A DNA stretch of 64,000 nt from Ancrocorticia sp047501485 (GTDB lineage Bacteria > Actinomycetota > Actinomycetes > Actinomycetales > Actinomycetaceae): contig JAZDRN010000011.1 in NCBI GenBank assembly GCA_047501485.1, forward strand, positions 24,156 through 88,155, read 5' to 3'. The notes under the pieces were generated by a model. The model searched no databases. It was given only the letters and a program-made list of their open reading frames with translations, and was not told the DNA's origin. Positions 33,337 through 41,940 of the stretch are shown here, piece by piece (positions within the stretch are counted from its first letter, which is position 1; every line of letters begins with the position of its first letter). The position numbers and the translations under genes are program-made.

Positions 33337-34101
33337 ATGAGTGCCACACTGCCGGAGACTGGCGTGCGCAACGTCAAGTCTGCGAGCCGCACCATCGAGT
33401 TGCTCGAGTATCTGGCCTCGCGTCAAGCGAATCCTCCCCATCTCGCGGAGATCTGCCAGGCAATGGGAGCGCCGCGTTCCTCGGTGTATGCGTTGCTGCG
33501 AACCTTGATCGCCAAGGGGTGGGTCCAGTCAGATGCCACCGACGGCTATTCGCTGGGTATCCGTGTCCTCATAGCGGGCACGTCCTACATAGATTCGGAT
33601 CCCTTTGTCCGTGTGGTGCGGCCTATTCTCACCGATCTGGCCGCTACCTACGGCGAGACCTTTCACATGGGCCGGATAGACGGCTCTCAGATCGTCTACC
33701 TCTTCACTCAGGAATCACCCCGCGAACTTCGTGCCTATTCCCGTGTCGGTAGGCGCCTGCCGGCGTCTGCCACTGCCCTGGGCAAAGCGGTGCTCTCGCG
33801 ACGTCCGGAGCTGTTTCCCGAGAGTTTCGAACGGCTGACCGAGCACACCATCACCGAGCCCGGTGTCCTCAGGCGGGAATTGGAGGCCGCTCGCGCGCGT
33901 ACGTATGCAACCGAGAACCAGGAGAACATCCTCGGTATCCGCTGCATCGCCTTCCCGCTGCCCTATACGAATCCCGTCCGAGATTCCATCTCCTGTGCGA
34001 TCCCGGTGGCCCGCTGGTCCGAGGAGTATGAGGCTGGAATAGCCGATGGTATGAGCGCGGCGGTCGCGCGTATTGCGGAGTCTGCCCCGCTGGCGATATA
34101 G
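33337..34101 (+). CDS. IclR-family transcriptional regulator
   Basis: A 254-residue regulator with an N-terminal winged HTH (SASRTIELLEYLASRQANPP, then LAEICQAMGAPRSSVYALLR) and a C-terminal GAF-like effector domain (ILTDLAATYGETFHMGRIDG, YSRVGRRLPASATALGKAVL with the conserved GKA, and CIAFPLPYTN). IclR proteins commonly sense pathway intermediates of aromatic or sugar-acid catabolism. It is divergent from the hexarate operon with a GTAGAC palindrome between them. I chose ATG 33337 because GAAGGAG ends 5 nt upstream. Confidence 0.9.
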   Translation: MSATLPETGVRNVKSASRTIELLEYLASRQANPPHLAEICQAMGAPRSSVYALLRTLIAKGWVQSDATDGYSLGIRVLIAGTSYIDSDPFVRVVRPILTDLAATYGETFHMGRIDGSQIVYLFTQESPRELRAYSRVGRRLPASATALGKAVLSRRPELFPESFERLTEHTITEPGVLRRELEAARARTYATENQENILGIRCIAFPLPYTNPVRDSISCAIPVARWSEEYEAGIADGMSAAVARIAESAPLAI

Positions 34102-34291
34102 CGTGCCCGGGGGTGGGGCGTGGGCCGAATCTCCTCTGGTGGCCCGCATGCGTTCGGGGTATCCGTAAGGGCTCCTCAGGGTTTGCGGGAGGCGCGGCTC
34201 GGACTCTGTGTGGGCCCCGGTGGCAACGAGAAGATGGGTCACCGGTGCTTTTCGTCGTGACGCAGGCATGCGCGGGTGCCCATCATAGACC

Positions 34292-34314
34292 TTATTGATA
34301 ATTATTATCAATAA
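34292..34314. promoter_or_regulatory. Perfect 7-1-7 Fur-family box
   Basis: TGATAAT-T-ATTATCA (34296-34310) matches the 7-1-7 consensus of Fur-family metalloregulators exactly, and the symmetry extends to 9-bp arms (34292-34300 with 34306-34314). The nearest downstream gene is the MFS carrier 380 bp away; upstream is the 3' end of the IclR gene. Which gene it controls is unclear. Confidence 0.5.
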
Positions 34315-34419
34315 GTTTTCCATCGTCACCGCATGTTCTACGGCGGAAATTCCTGCGCTCGGCGCATTTTAGGACTTTCGACCCTATTGGGTGTGGGTGC
34401 AGATCAGTACTGTTGATGA

Positions 34420-34441
34420 CATGACGTTATATAACGTTATG
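34420..34441. promoter_or_regulatory. 22-bp palindrome upstream of the MFS-led operon
   Basis: CATGACGTTAT-ATAACGTTATG has 11-bp arms with a single mismatched pair; the core ACGTTATATAACGT is perfect. It resembles GntR/HutC-type operators and is a good candidate target for the GntR-UTRA regulator at 43761-44507. Confidence 0.5.
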
Positions 34442-34689
34442 TAGAAGGTGTGAAACGTTCGGGGAGTTCTCAGGGCGCTCGCCGAGGGACTACGAAGGTG
34501 TAGCTGCGTGGACAGAGTGGTGCGGTCCCTCGGGATCTGCGGGGGAGGAACTCGCGGCAAAGCCTCGTGTGCCTTCGCGGCTGGTGCAGGTTCCGCGGTG
34601 GATATCCCGGGGTTATCTCTGCCTTCGCCAAGACCCACATGACACATCCGCAGGGTTCAATCCCCGGATCGATAGACGAGAGAGTACTC

Positions 34690-36102
34690 ATGGCTAAGCA
34701 AGACAGCACCTGGCCGAACGCCGGTGCCCGGTTGGATCGGCTTCCGTCCAGTGGCTTTCACTGGGGCGTGTATTGGATGGTGGCTTTCGGCCTCCTCACC
34801 TGCTGGAGTAACGCCATCGGCGGACTGGTTCTGGCAGTTCTCAAGGATATCGGCTGGGCGGACAATGACTCCGCCGCCGTTTTCTCCTCGCTGACGACCG
34901 CAGGAATGTTCCTCGGAGCATTGCTCGGTGGAATCATCGGCGATAAGGTGGGACGCCGCAACGGATACATGATGTTCGTGATTTTCCACGTCGTCACTAT
35001 GGTCATCGCGGCCTTCTCACCCAACATGACCTTCCTCATCGTCGTCCGTTTCGTGATGGGCTTCGCTCTGGGCGGCCTTCTCACCATTCTCTTCGCATCG
35101 TGGACCGAGTATGTGCCTTCACGAGATCGCGGCTCGTGGTCCGCGCGTGCCTCCTTCATCGGCAACTGGTCCTACCCGATCTGCTCGCTCATCGCCTCTT
35201 TCCTGGTAGGGGTTGTCAGCCCCGATATGAACTGGCGCATCCAGTTCCTCATCCCCTCTGTCACCTCAACCATCGTCTTGATCGTCGTGTGGAAGCTCTT
35301 CCCGGAATCTCCGCGCTGGTTGGAGAGCCAGGGCCGTTTCCAGGAAGCCAATGAGGTCCTCGATGATATCGAGTCCCGGGTCGAGAAGGGCAAGGGCATC
35401 AAGCTGGAGCCGGCACCGGTATCCGAGGCTGTGGCCAAGGAAACCACGGCCAAGATTCCATACTCCGCCCTCTTCAAGGGTGAGCTGCTCAAGCGCGTGA
35501 TCCTCGGATCGTTCGTCCTCATAGCGATGAACGTTGTTCAGTACACGCTCATCAACTGGTTGCCGACGATGCTCCTCTCGCAGGGTATCGACCTCAAAGA
35601 CTCGGTGGTTCTCAACACCATGTCGATGTTCGGTGCGCCGATCGGTATCTTCATCGCAATCTTCATCATCGAGCGTTTTCCACGCAAGGTTTTCGGCATC
35701 GGTTTGCTCGTCATCATTGCCGTCCTCGGATACGTCTACTCATTGCAGACGAGCATGACGGCCCTGTCGATCGTGGGCTTCTTCCTCATCATCTTCGTCT
35801 ACATGTACGTCTGCTTCGCGTCGGCCGTCTATGTGCCGGAGATCTGGCCCACCGCGGCGAAACTACGTGGCGCGGGCCTCGCCAACTCGGTGGGACGAAT
35901 CAGCGGCATCCTCTCTCCCTATGCGGTGGCGGCCCTCCTGACATCTTCCGGTATGACCGGGGTGTTCATCCTCCTGGGTGCTACGTCCCTCGTCACGGCG
36001 ATCGTTATCGCGGTCTTCGGCGTCGAGAGCCGTGGTGCTTCCGTCGAGGAGATCTCGGGCGTCGAGGTCGACCAACAAACTGAAACACTAGAAAGGAAAT
36101 AA
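34690..36102 (+). CDS. MFS transporter (sugar/acid:H+ symporter type), first of two
   Basis: A 470-residue, 12-helix major facilitator protein. The conserved loop 2-3 motif is GGIIGDKVGRRNGYMMF, and the loop after helix 10 (VYVPEIWPTAAKLRGAGLAN) is typical of the AAHS and sugar-porter groups. Helix 4 carries VRFVMGFALGGLLTILFASW. A 55-residue cytoplasmic loop separates the halves. It starts the operon; ATG 34690 is preferred, with an upstream ATG at 34640 possible. The dehydrogenase gene follows after 2 nt. The cargo is probably the polyol, sugar or sugar acid degraded by the following genes. Confidence 0.88.
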   Translation: MAKQDSTWPNAGARLDRLPSSGFHWGVYWMVAFGLLTCWSNAIGGLVLAVLKDIGWADNDSAAVFSSLTTAGMFLGALLGGIIGDKVGRRNGYMMFVIFHVVTMVIAAFSPNMTFLIVVRFVMGFALGGLLTILFASWTEYVPSRDRGSWSARASFIGNWSYPICSLIASFLVGVVSPDMNWRIQFLIPSVTSTIVLIVVWKLFPESPRWLESQGRFQEANEVLDDIESRVEKGKGIKLEPAPVSEAVAKETTAKIPYSALFKGELLKRVILGSFVLIAMNVVQYTLINWLPTMLLSQGIDLKDSVVLNTMSMFGAPIGIFIAIFIIERFPRKVFGIGLLVIIAVLGYVYSLQTSMTALSIVGFFLIIFVYMYVCFASAVYVPEIWPTAAKLRGAGLANSVGRISGILSPYAVAALLTSSGMTGVFILLGATSLVTAIVIAVFGVESRGASVEEISGVEVDQQTETLERK

Positions 36103-36104
36103 CA

Positions 36105-37187
36105 ATGAAGGCACTTGCCAGATACGGTAAGGAATTCGGCGGATATCGGCTCATCGACGTGCCGAAGCCGCAGATCGGTGACGAGGACGTCCTCGTCCGC
36201 GTCAGGGCCGCCACTATCTGCGGCGCGGATATGAAGCATTTCCGAGTGGACAACGGCTCGGATGAGTTCAACTCGATCCGCGGCCACGAGTTCGCCGGCG
36301 ACATCGCCGAGGTTGGCTCGAAGGTCACGGATTGGAAGGTGGGCCAGCGCGTTGTCTCGGACAACTCGGGCCACGTATGCGGGGTCTGTCCGGCGTGTGA
36401 GCGCGGCGACTTCCTCGTCTGCGAGCAGAAGGTGAACATCGGGCTCGACAACAACCGTTGGGGAGGTGGCTTCACGAAGTACGCCATCATCCCAGGCGAG
36501 ATCCTGCGCATCAAGCGGCATGCGATCTGGGAGATCCCGGAGAACATGGCCTACGAGGAGGCCTGCGCCTGCGAGCCGTTGGCCAACTCGTACAAGTCGA
36601 TGTGCGAACAGACCTCGTTCTTGCCCGGTCAGGACGTCGTCGTCTTCGGTGCCGGCCCGCTCGGACTGTACACGGTGCAGCTCGCCAAGATCATGGGAGC
36701 CGTCAACATCGTGTTGGTGGGCTTGGAGGCCGATGAGGCCGTGCGCTTCCCGAAGGCCAAGGAATTCGGTGCGACCCACGTGATCAACGCGCAGAAGGAG
36801 GACGTCGTCGCACGCTGCCAGGAGATCTGCGGCAAGGACAACCTCGGCCTCGTCATCGAATGCTCCGGCGCGAACATCGCGTTGAAGCAATCCATCGAGA
36901 TGGTGCGTCCGAACGCCGAGATCGTTCGTGCAGGCATGGGCTTCCAGCCGCTGGACTTCTCCATCAACCGCATCACCGAATGGAATATCAGCATCATCGG
37001 TCACATGGCCTACGACTCGAGAACATGGCGCAATGTGCTGCGCCTCGTCTCCAACGGTCTGGTCTCGACCTCCAAGATGATCACTCATCGCTTCGGCCTC
37101 TCCGAGTGGGAGAAGGGCTTCGAGGCCATGCGTGATAAGGACGCCATCAAGGTCGTGCTCACGTACGACTTCGATGACGAAGACTAA
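36105..37187 (+). CDS. Zinc-dependent medium-chain dehydrogenase (polyol dehydrogenase-like)
   Basis: A 360-residue MDR-family dehydrogenase. The catalytic zinc site is in ATICGADMKHF and RGHEFAGDIAEVG; the structural zinc lobe is CGVCPACERGDFLVC with the C-x2-C-x2-C-x7-C spacing. The NAD-binding Rossmann motif is VVVFGAGPLGLYTVQLAK. It resembles sorbitol, galactitol-1-phosphate and related polyol dehydrogenases, which oxidise a secondary alcohol to a ketone. It begins 2 nt after the MFS stop with AAAGGAA upstream and is followed after 20 nt by an aldolase gene. Confidence 0.9.
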   Translation: MKALARYGKEFGGYRLIDVPKPQIGDEDVLVRVRAATICGADMKHFRVDNGSDEFNSIRGHEFAGDIAEVGSKVTDWKVGQRVVSDNSGHVCGVCPACERGDFLVCEQKVNIGLDNNRWGGGFTKYAIIPGEILRIKRHAIWEIPENMAYEEACACEPLANSYKSMCEQTSFLPGQDVVVFGAGPLGLYTVQLAKIMGAVNIVLVGLEADEAVRFPKAKEFGATHVINAQKEDVVARCQEICGKDNLGLVIECSGANIALKQSIEMVRPNAEIVRAGMGFQPLDFSINRITEWNISIIGHMAYDSRTWRNVLRLVSNGLVSTSKMITHRFGLSEWEKGFEAMRDKDAIKVVLTYDFDDED

Positions 37188-37207
37188 GAGTTAGGAAAGG
37201 AATCAGC

Positions 37208-38113
37208 ATGCTTGCTGACTTGAATTGGTGGTTGCGCGACGCGCAGCAGAAGGGCTACGCGGTCCCTCTCTTCAACACGTGGAATGCCGAGATGCTCATG
37301 GGCGTGATGGACGCGGCCGAGGAAGCCGATGCTCCCGTCATCGTTTCGTTCGGAACGGGATTCGTCAACAACACGATCTTCGAGGAGTTCGCACCGACGA
37401 TGCTCTCGATGGCGGAGCATTCCAACGTTCCCACCATCGTGATGTGGGATCACGGGCGCAGCTTCGAGATCGTGCACAACGCCTACACACACGGTATGAA
37501 CGCTGTGATGCGCGACGCCTCGAAGCTCTCCTTCGAGGAGAACATCGCCGAGACCAAGCGGGTAGTGGACTTCTATCATCCACGAGGAATCCCGGTCGAG
37601 GCGGAGCTGGGCCACGTCGGCGACCCGGGTGACTACGAGGCCGTCATGGCCAGCTACGACTACACGGATCCCAGTCAGGCGGCGGAGTTCGTGGAGCGGA
37701 CGGGCTGCGATGCTCTTGCCGTTGCCATTGGAAACGTGCACGGTCCCTACTCGACGACTCCCCGGATCGCGTTCGACGTCCTTGAGGCCGTGCGCGACGC
37801 CGTCGACGTCCCGATCGTGCTGCATGGCGCCTCCGGGATTCCGGACGAGGATGTCAAGCGCGCTGTTGGCCTGGGCGTGGCAAAGGTCAACATTCACGCC
37901 GAGCTGGGGATGGCGGCCATGGATGCGATCCGCGAGGACCTGACCACCAACTTCGTGAATACGCAGCTCCGTGTACGGGCTGCGCTCAAGCAGCGGGCGC
38001 TCGAGAAGATCGAGTTGCTCGGGGCGACGGGACGCGCGGCAGCGATGCCCCGGTTGAGCGGTCCGGTCAAGGTGGAGACCTCTCCGGTCGAGGACAGCGG
38101 TTCCTGTACCTAA
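37208..38113 (+). CDS. Class II (zinc) aldolase of the GatY/KbaY/Fba family
   Basis: A 301-residue class II aldolase that would cleave a ketose phosphate or bisphosphate to dihydroxyacetone phosphate and an aldehyde. Motifs: AVPLFNTWNAEM at the start (family AFNV/FNI position), the catalytic Asp and first zinc His in TIVMWDHGRSFE (usually LHLDHG), VEAELGHVGDPGD, zinc His in AIGNVHGPYSTTP, and VLHGASGIPDEDVK. The NxN substrate loop reads KVNIHAEL. Variation around the Asp/His site suggests a substrate other than fructose-1,6-bisphosphate. Preceded by AGGAAAGGAA. Confidence 0.9.
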   Translation: MLADLNWWLRDAQQKGYAVPLFNTWNAEMLMGVMDAAEEADAPVIVSFGTGFVNNTIFEEFAPTMLSMAEHSNVPTIVMWDHGRSFEIVHNAYTHGMNAVMRDASKLSFEENIAETKRVVDFYHPRGIPVEAELGHVGDPGDYEAVMASYDYTDPSQAAEFVERTGCDALAVAIGNVHGPYSTTPRIAFDVLEAVRDAVDVPIVLHGASGIPDEDVKRAVGLGVAKVNIHAELGMAAMDAIREDLTTNFVNTQLRVRAALKQRALEKIELLGATGRAAAMPRLSGPVKVETSPVEDSGSCT

Positions 38114-38125
38114 GAAGATCGTGTG

Positions 38126-38158
38126 GCCGGGTCCGCGCCGCTCATGCGCGGACCCGGC
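38126..38158 (+). terminator. Hairpin after the aldolase gene
   Basis: A perfect 13-bp stem (GCCGGGTCCGCGC at 38126-38138 with 38146-38158) has a 7-nt loop, 12 nt after the stop. With the 295-bp gap that follows, it likely ends the first sub-operon. Confidence 0.65.
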
Positions 38159-38408
38159 TGAGCGATACACACGAGCATCGCCCGCTCTGTAAGGACGAAT
38201 AGCGTGCGATGACATCTCACAATGAAACGCGAGGCGACGTGGCCTTCGGCACTCGACAGGGTGCATCGACGCACCCTGCGGCCATAGACGGTGCCGCGAA
38301 GGATTCTCGAAGGTTGCAGACATCGCCCGATAGGAACGGTGCGGTTACCGCAGATGGCAATGTGAATTGCGCGCGATGTCTGCCCAGAGCCGCAGAATGT
38401 GCGAGGAA

Positions 38409-39767
38409 ATGATGGAAGCGCAAAGGGCTTTGGCGAAGCTGGAGAGGATGCCGGTTTCGCACTGGCACCTGAAGACGTTCTGGGTATTGGGCTTTGCCCT
38501 GCAATTCAACGGAATACTGAATTCCTCCGGGAATTCGGTGCTTGCCGATCTCGTCGATCGCGGCTGGTCGAGCAACTATTGGAATGCCTTCTTCTCCTCG
38601 GCGATGATGGTGGGTTTCTTCATCGGATCGCTGGTGGCGGGAGCGCTTGGCGATCGGATCGGCAGGAAGCGAACATATGAGCTCTGCATCCTCGTCTTCG
38701 GCACCATGGCGCTGGTGGCGGCGTTCGCACCCAACATGGTCTTCCTCATCGTCTGTCGCGGCCTGATGGGGATCGGCATGGGAGGAGGCATCGTCCTTGG
38801 CTACGGCTCCTTCACAGAGTTCATCCCGGCAAGAGTGCGGGGCACATGGTCCGCCCGTATATCGCTTCTCGGCAACCTGTCACCGCTGATCGCGGCTGTG
38901 CTGGCCGCGATCCTTATTCCCGTTGCGAGCTGGCGCGCGATGTTCGCCGTCGGGGGAGTGGCCTCCCTGGTCATGCTCGTCGTCGTCCATTTCAAGCTGG
39001 ACGAATCACCCCGCTGGCTCATAGAGACCGGTCGGGTCGAGGAAGGAATGGAGGTTATCGAGAGGGTCGCCGCCCAGAGCGGCTATATCGATACCGGCGA
39101 GAACGCGGACGACATTCCACCGGTGGTGGCAGAGGAGATCAAGACGCCGTTCTGGGATTTCTTCAGAGGAGAGTTGGGGCGCCGCACCCTGGTGGCGACG
39201 GCGACGCTCATCGCCATGAACCTGTCGCTCTACACCATCACGCAATGGGTGCCCACGATCTTCATCAACCAGGGAATCGACATCAAGAGCTCGCTGCTCA
39301 TGTCACTGACGATGATGATAGGAGCTCCGATCGGAGTCTTCATCTCCACGCTGATCATGGACAGATTCCCACGCAAGATACTGGGAACCACCTTGATCAT
39401 GATGATCGCCGCCCTCGGCTACATCTATGCGAACCAGACCACGGAGACCAGTGTCCTGCTCGTCGGCACGCTCATGATCATGGTGCTCTACATCTACAAC
39501 AGCTTCTCATCGGCCGTCTATGCTCCGGAGATCTGGCCCACCGAACAGAAGATGCGCGGCCTCGGAATCGCGAACTCGATCGGCCGCATCACCGCCATCC
39601 TCTCGCCCTACCTGGTGGCGTGGCTGCTGACGGACTTCGGTGTCGTGGCCGTCTTCGTGGTGCTGGGAGGCCTGCTGACCACGTGTGCCCTCATCCTCGC
39701 GGTATTCGGAATCGAGACTCGTGGCAAATCCTGCGAGGAGATGGCCGTGGGCAACGAGAGGGAGTGA
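38409..39767 (+). CDS. MFS transporter, second of two, related to the first
   Basis: A 452-residue major facilitator protein with the same architecture as the carrier at 34690: GALGDRIGRKRTYELCILVF in loop 2-3, VCRGLMGIGMGGGIVLGYGS in helix 4, and VYAPEIWPTEQKMRGLGIAN late in the protein. The similarity suggests a duplicated carrier specialised for a related compound. The start is uncertain: ATG 38409 (after GCGAGGA) is preferred, with ATG 38397 and 38412 as alternatives. It opens a second gene set that ends with the epimerase. Confidence 0.87.
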   Translation: MMEAQRALAKLERMPVSHWHLKTFWVLGFALQFNGILNSSGNSVLADLVDRGWSSNYWNAFFSSAMMVGFFIGSLVAGALGDRIGRKRTYELCILVFGTMALVAAFAPNMVFLIVCRGLMGIGMGGGIVLGYGSFTEFIPARVRGTWSARISLLGNLSPLIAAVLAAILIPVASWRAMFAVGGVASLVMLVVVHFKLDESPRWLIETGRVEEGMEVIERVAAQSGYIDTGENADDIPPVVAEEIKTPFWDFFRGELGRRTLVATATLIAMNLSLYTITQWVPTIFINQGIDIKSSLLMSLTMMIGAPIGVFISTLIMDRFPRKILGTTLIMMIAALGYIYANQTTETSVLLVGTLMIMVLYIYNSFSSAVYAPEIWPTEQKMRGLGIANSIGRITAILSPYLVAWLLTDFGVVAVFVVLGGLLTTCALILAVFGIETRGKSCEEMAVGNERE

Positions 39768-39907
39768 AACCGGAGGAGGCCAGCCGCAGCCCTGAACCCG
39801 GCGGCCATTTGCGCCAACCAACAACAAGAAACCCCTGGCCCGGACGCCGAGAGCCGGTGTCCGGTTATCCGGCTAGATCAACGAGGAAGAGATACAGGAG
39901 AGAACAA

Positions 39908-40960
39908 ATGAGTGCGAATTCCAAGGCTATTCTGGAAGAACCCGGCAAGATGGTCATACAGGAATGTGAGCGGCCCACCCCCGGCCCGGACGAGGTGGTG
40001 GTCAAGATCGCCCGTGTGGGCATGTGCGGTTCCGATATCCATGGCTTCAGATTCGGCCCGTACATTCCGCCCCAGCCCGGCCAGATCGTGGGGCTCGGCC
40101 ATGAGCCCTCCGGCATCGTTGCCGAGGTGGGCGCCGAGGTGAAGGACATCAAGGTCGGCGACCGCGTATGCCTGGAGCCGGGAGAACCCTGCTACCGTTG
40201 CGAGTTCTGCCTGGCTGGTCACTACAACGTGTGCCCGCAGGTTGACTTCATGGCCACCGCCCCAAATTATCGCGGGGCATTCGCCGAATACATCGCCCAT
40301 CCCGCCCATCTCGCCTTCCGCCTCCCGGACGACATGACGCTCGACGAGGGCGCGCTCGTCGAACCGGCCTCCGTGGCCACCCACGCCGTCGAGATGGCGG
40401 GAAGCCTGCTCGGCAAAACAGTCGTCATCCTCGGCTGCGGTGCCGTTGGCCTCATGGTGTCGATGGTGGCCAAGATGGCTGGTGCACGCAGCGTCGTCGT
40501 CGTGGACCTGCAGGAACGCCGGCTCGACAAGGCGCGCGATCTCGGAGTGAGCGCCGCCATCAACGCGGGTCAGGACGACGTCGTCGAGCAGATCCGTTCC
40601 GTCGTGGGCCAGTACGGCGCCGACGTCGTCTTCGAGACCGCGGGCGCCGTGCCCACCGTGAAGCTGGGGCTCCAGGTGGTCAAGCGCCGCGGAAAGCTGA
40701 TGGTGGTGGGCTCGGTCCCCGGCGAGGCGCCGGTCTCCTTCCTGTCCATCAACCGGGAGGTGAGCATCCAGACCGTCTTCCGCTACTGCAACTCCTACCC
40801 GACCACGATCGAACTCATCCGCTCGGGAGCCCTCAAGGCCTCCGCCATCGTCGACAAGCACTTCGACTACGCGGACATCCAGGAGGCCTTCGAGTTCGCC
40901 GCCAATCAACCCGATGCCTTCACCAAGGCAGTCGTGGTCGTCGACTCCTCCCTCTCCTGA
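39908..40960 (+). CDS. Zinc-dependent sorbitol/xylitol dehydrogenase-like enzyme
   Basis: A 350-residue MDR dehydrogenase closer to classical sorbitol and xylitol dehydrogenases than the one at 36105. Catalytic zinc: VGMCGSDIHGF and LGHEPSGIVAEVG with the later ALVEPASVATHA; structural zinc CYRCEFCLAGHYNVC; cofactor motif VVILGCGAVGLMVSMVAKMA with VVVDLQERRL, whose Asp favours NAD. The C-terminal RYCNSYPTTIELIRSG resembles the polyol-binding region. ATG 39908 follows GGAGAGAAC. Likely oxidises a polyol to a ketose. Confidence 0.9.
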   Translation: MSANSKAILEEPGKMVIQECERPTPGPDEVVVKIARVGMCGSDIHGFRFGPYIPPQPGQIVGLGHEPSGIVAEVGAEVKDIKVGDRVCLEPGEPCYRCEFCLAGHYNVCPQVDFMATAPNYRGAFAEYIAHPAHLAFRLPDDMTLDEGALVEPASVATHAVEMAGSLLGKTVVILGCGAVGLMVSMVAKMAGARSVVVVDLQERRLDKARDLGVSAAINAGQDDVVEQIRSVVGQYGADVVFETAGAVPTVKLGLQVVKRRGKLMVVGSVPGEAPVSFLSINREVSIQTVFRYCNSYPTTIELIRSGALKASAIVDKHFDYADIQEAFEFAANQPDAFTKAVVVVDSSLS

Positions 40961-40974
40961 GAAAGGAACGAACG

Positions 40975-41931
40975 ATGACCGCATTCGATGTGGTGTGCGT
41001 CGGCTCCTCGGTGGTCGACATCCCCTTGCAGCCGGTGGACCGATCCGTCTTCGACGCGGTGTCCTATCCCGTCAACGACATCTCGATGAGGGCTGGTGGC
41101 GACGCGCTCAACGAATCCATCGTCCTCTCCCGGCTGGGTGCCAAGGTGGCGTTGGTGACGGCCGTGGGAGCGGACGCCGCCGGCGATTTCATCGTGGAGA
41201 GCGCACGGAGCGAGGCAGTGGACGTCGGCGGTATCAGGGTGAATGAGCGTCTAACCACCTCGCTCAATGTGGGCCTGGTGCAGCCCGACGGGGAACGGAC
41301 CTTCATCACGAACCGTAACGGCAGCCTCTGGAAGACCGAGGAGTCGGACATCGACGCCGCGAACCATCTTGACGGTCGAATCCTCGCGTTCGGCAGCATC
41401 TTCAACAACCCCCTGTTGTCGGGCGAATGGCTGGCGGGGCTGTTCGCCCAGGCGAGACGGGCTGGGATGACAGTGTGTGCGGACATGGTTCCCAGCCGCA
41501 TCGGGGCCGGTTTGGAGGATATAGCCGAGGCTCTCAGCTACGTCGATTATTTCTTCCCCAACGCGCAGGAAGCCGTCGCCCTCACTGGGGCCCGAGACGA
41601 ATCCGAAGCGGCGGACATTCTGCTGGGCAAGGGAGTCGGAACCGTTGTCCTCAAAGTGGGCAAACGCGGATGCCTGGTGCGTGGGAACGAGGTCGACGCC
41701 GTCGTGCCCGCATTCGTACGCGATGACCTTGAGGCGATCGACACCACCGGCGCGGGGGATAACTTCGCCGCGGGGTTCATCCGAGCGCTGCTGGATGGAA
41801 AGTCCGCCCAGGAATGTGCGGTGTTCGCCAACGCCGTCGCGGCCGTCTCCGTGGGTGGGCTCGGAGCGACGGAGGGTGTGCGGAGCAAAGCGCAGGTCGA
41901 CGAGTTTATCGCAAGCAACAAACGAAAGTGA
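40975..41931 (+). CDS. PfkB-family carbohydrate kinase
   Basis: A 318-residue ribokinase-superfamily sugar kinase. PfkB motif 1 is in GGDALNESIVLSRLGAKVAL (residues 42-61), the second signature in DTTGAGDNFAAGFIRALL with catalytic Asp in GAGD; GVGTVVLKVGKRG is the ATP-site segment. Such kinases phosphorylate ketoses, ribose or deoxygluconate; the substrate here is unknown. It starts 14 nt after the dehydrogenase with AAAGGAACG upstream, so the ketose formed by that enzyme is the obvious candidate substrate. Confidence 0.9.
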   Translation: MTAFDVVCVGSSVVDIPLQPVDRSVFDAVSYPVNDISMRAGGDALNESIVLSRLGAKVALVTAVGADAAGDFIVESARSEAVDVGGIRVNERLTTSLNVGLVQPDGERTFITNRNGSLWKTEESDIDAANHLDGRILAFGSIFNNPLLSGEWLAGLFAQARRAGMTVCADMVPSRIGAGLEDIAEALSYVDYFFPNAQEAVALTGARDESEAADILLGKGVGTVVLKVGKRGCLVRGNEVDAVVPAFVRDDLEAIDTTGAGDNFAAGFIRALLDGKSAQECAVFANAVAAVSVGGLGATEGVRSKAQVDEFIASNKRK

Positions 41932-41940
41932 GGATATGGA

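Larger units (their letters stand above)
34102..34689. other. 588-bp regulatory gap before the second catabolic locus
   Basis: No credible gene lies here; the open frames are short and compositionally unlike protein. The stretch is more AT-rich from 34280 to 34450 and contains two strong palindromes described separately (34292-34314 and 34420-34441). The length and composition fit a regulated promoter region for the MFS-led operon. Confidence 0.6.

Noticed and set aside
34113..34647. Short frames in the gap before the first MFS carrier
   Set aside because: They lack ribosome sites and have the composition of non-coding DNA; the region is better explained as regulatory.
37208..38113. Housekeeping fructose-bisphosphate aldolase
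   Set aside because: The protein is shorter than Fba, the LHLDHG motif is altered to MWDHG, and it sits in a catabolic operon, so a specialised ketose-phosphate aldolase is more likely.
38846..40960. A 704-residue reading joining MFS antisense-frame sequence to the sorbitol dehydrogenase-like protein
   Set aside because: The first half is an out-of-frame shadow of the MFS gene; the real start is ATG 39908 with GGAGAGAAC upstream.
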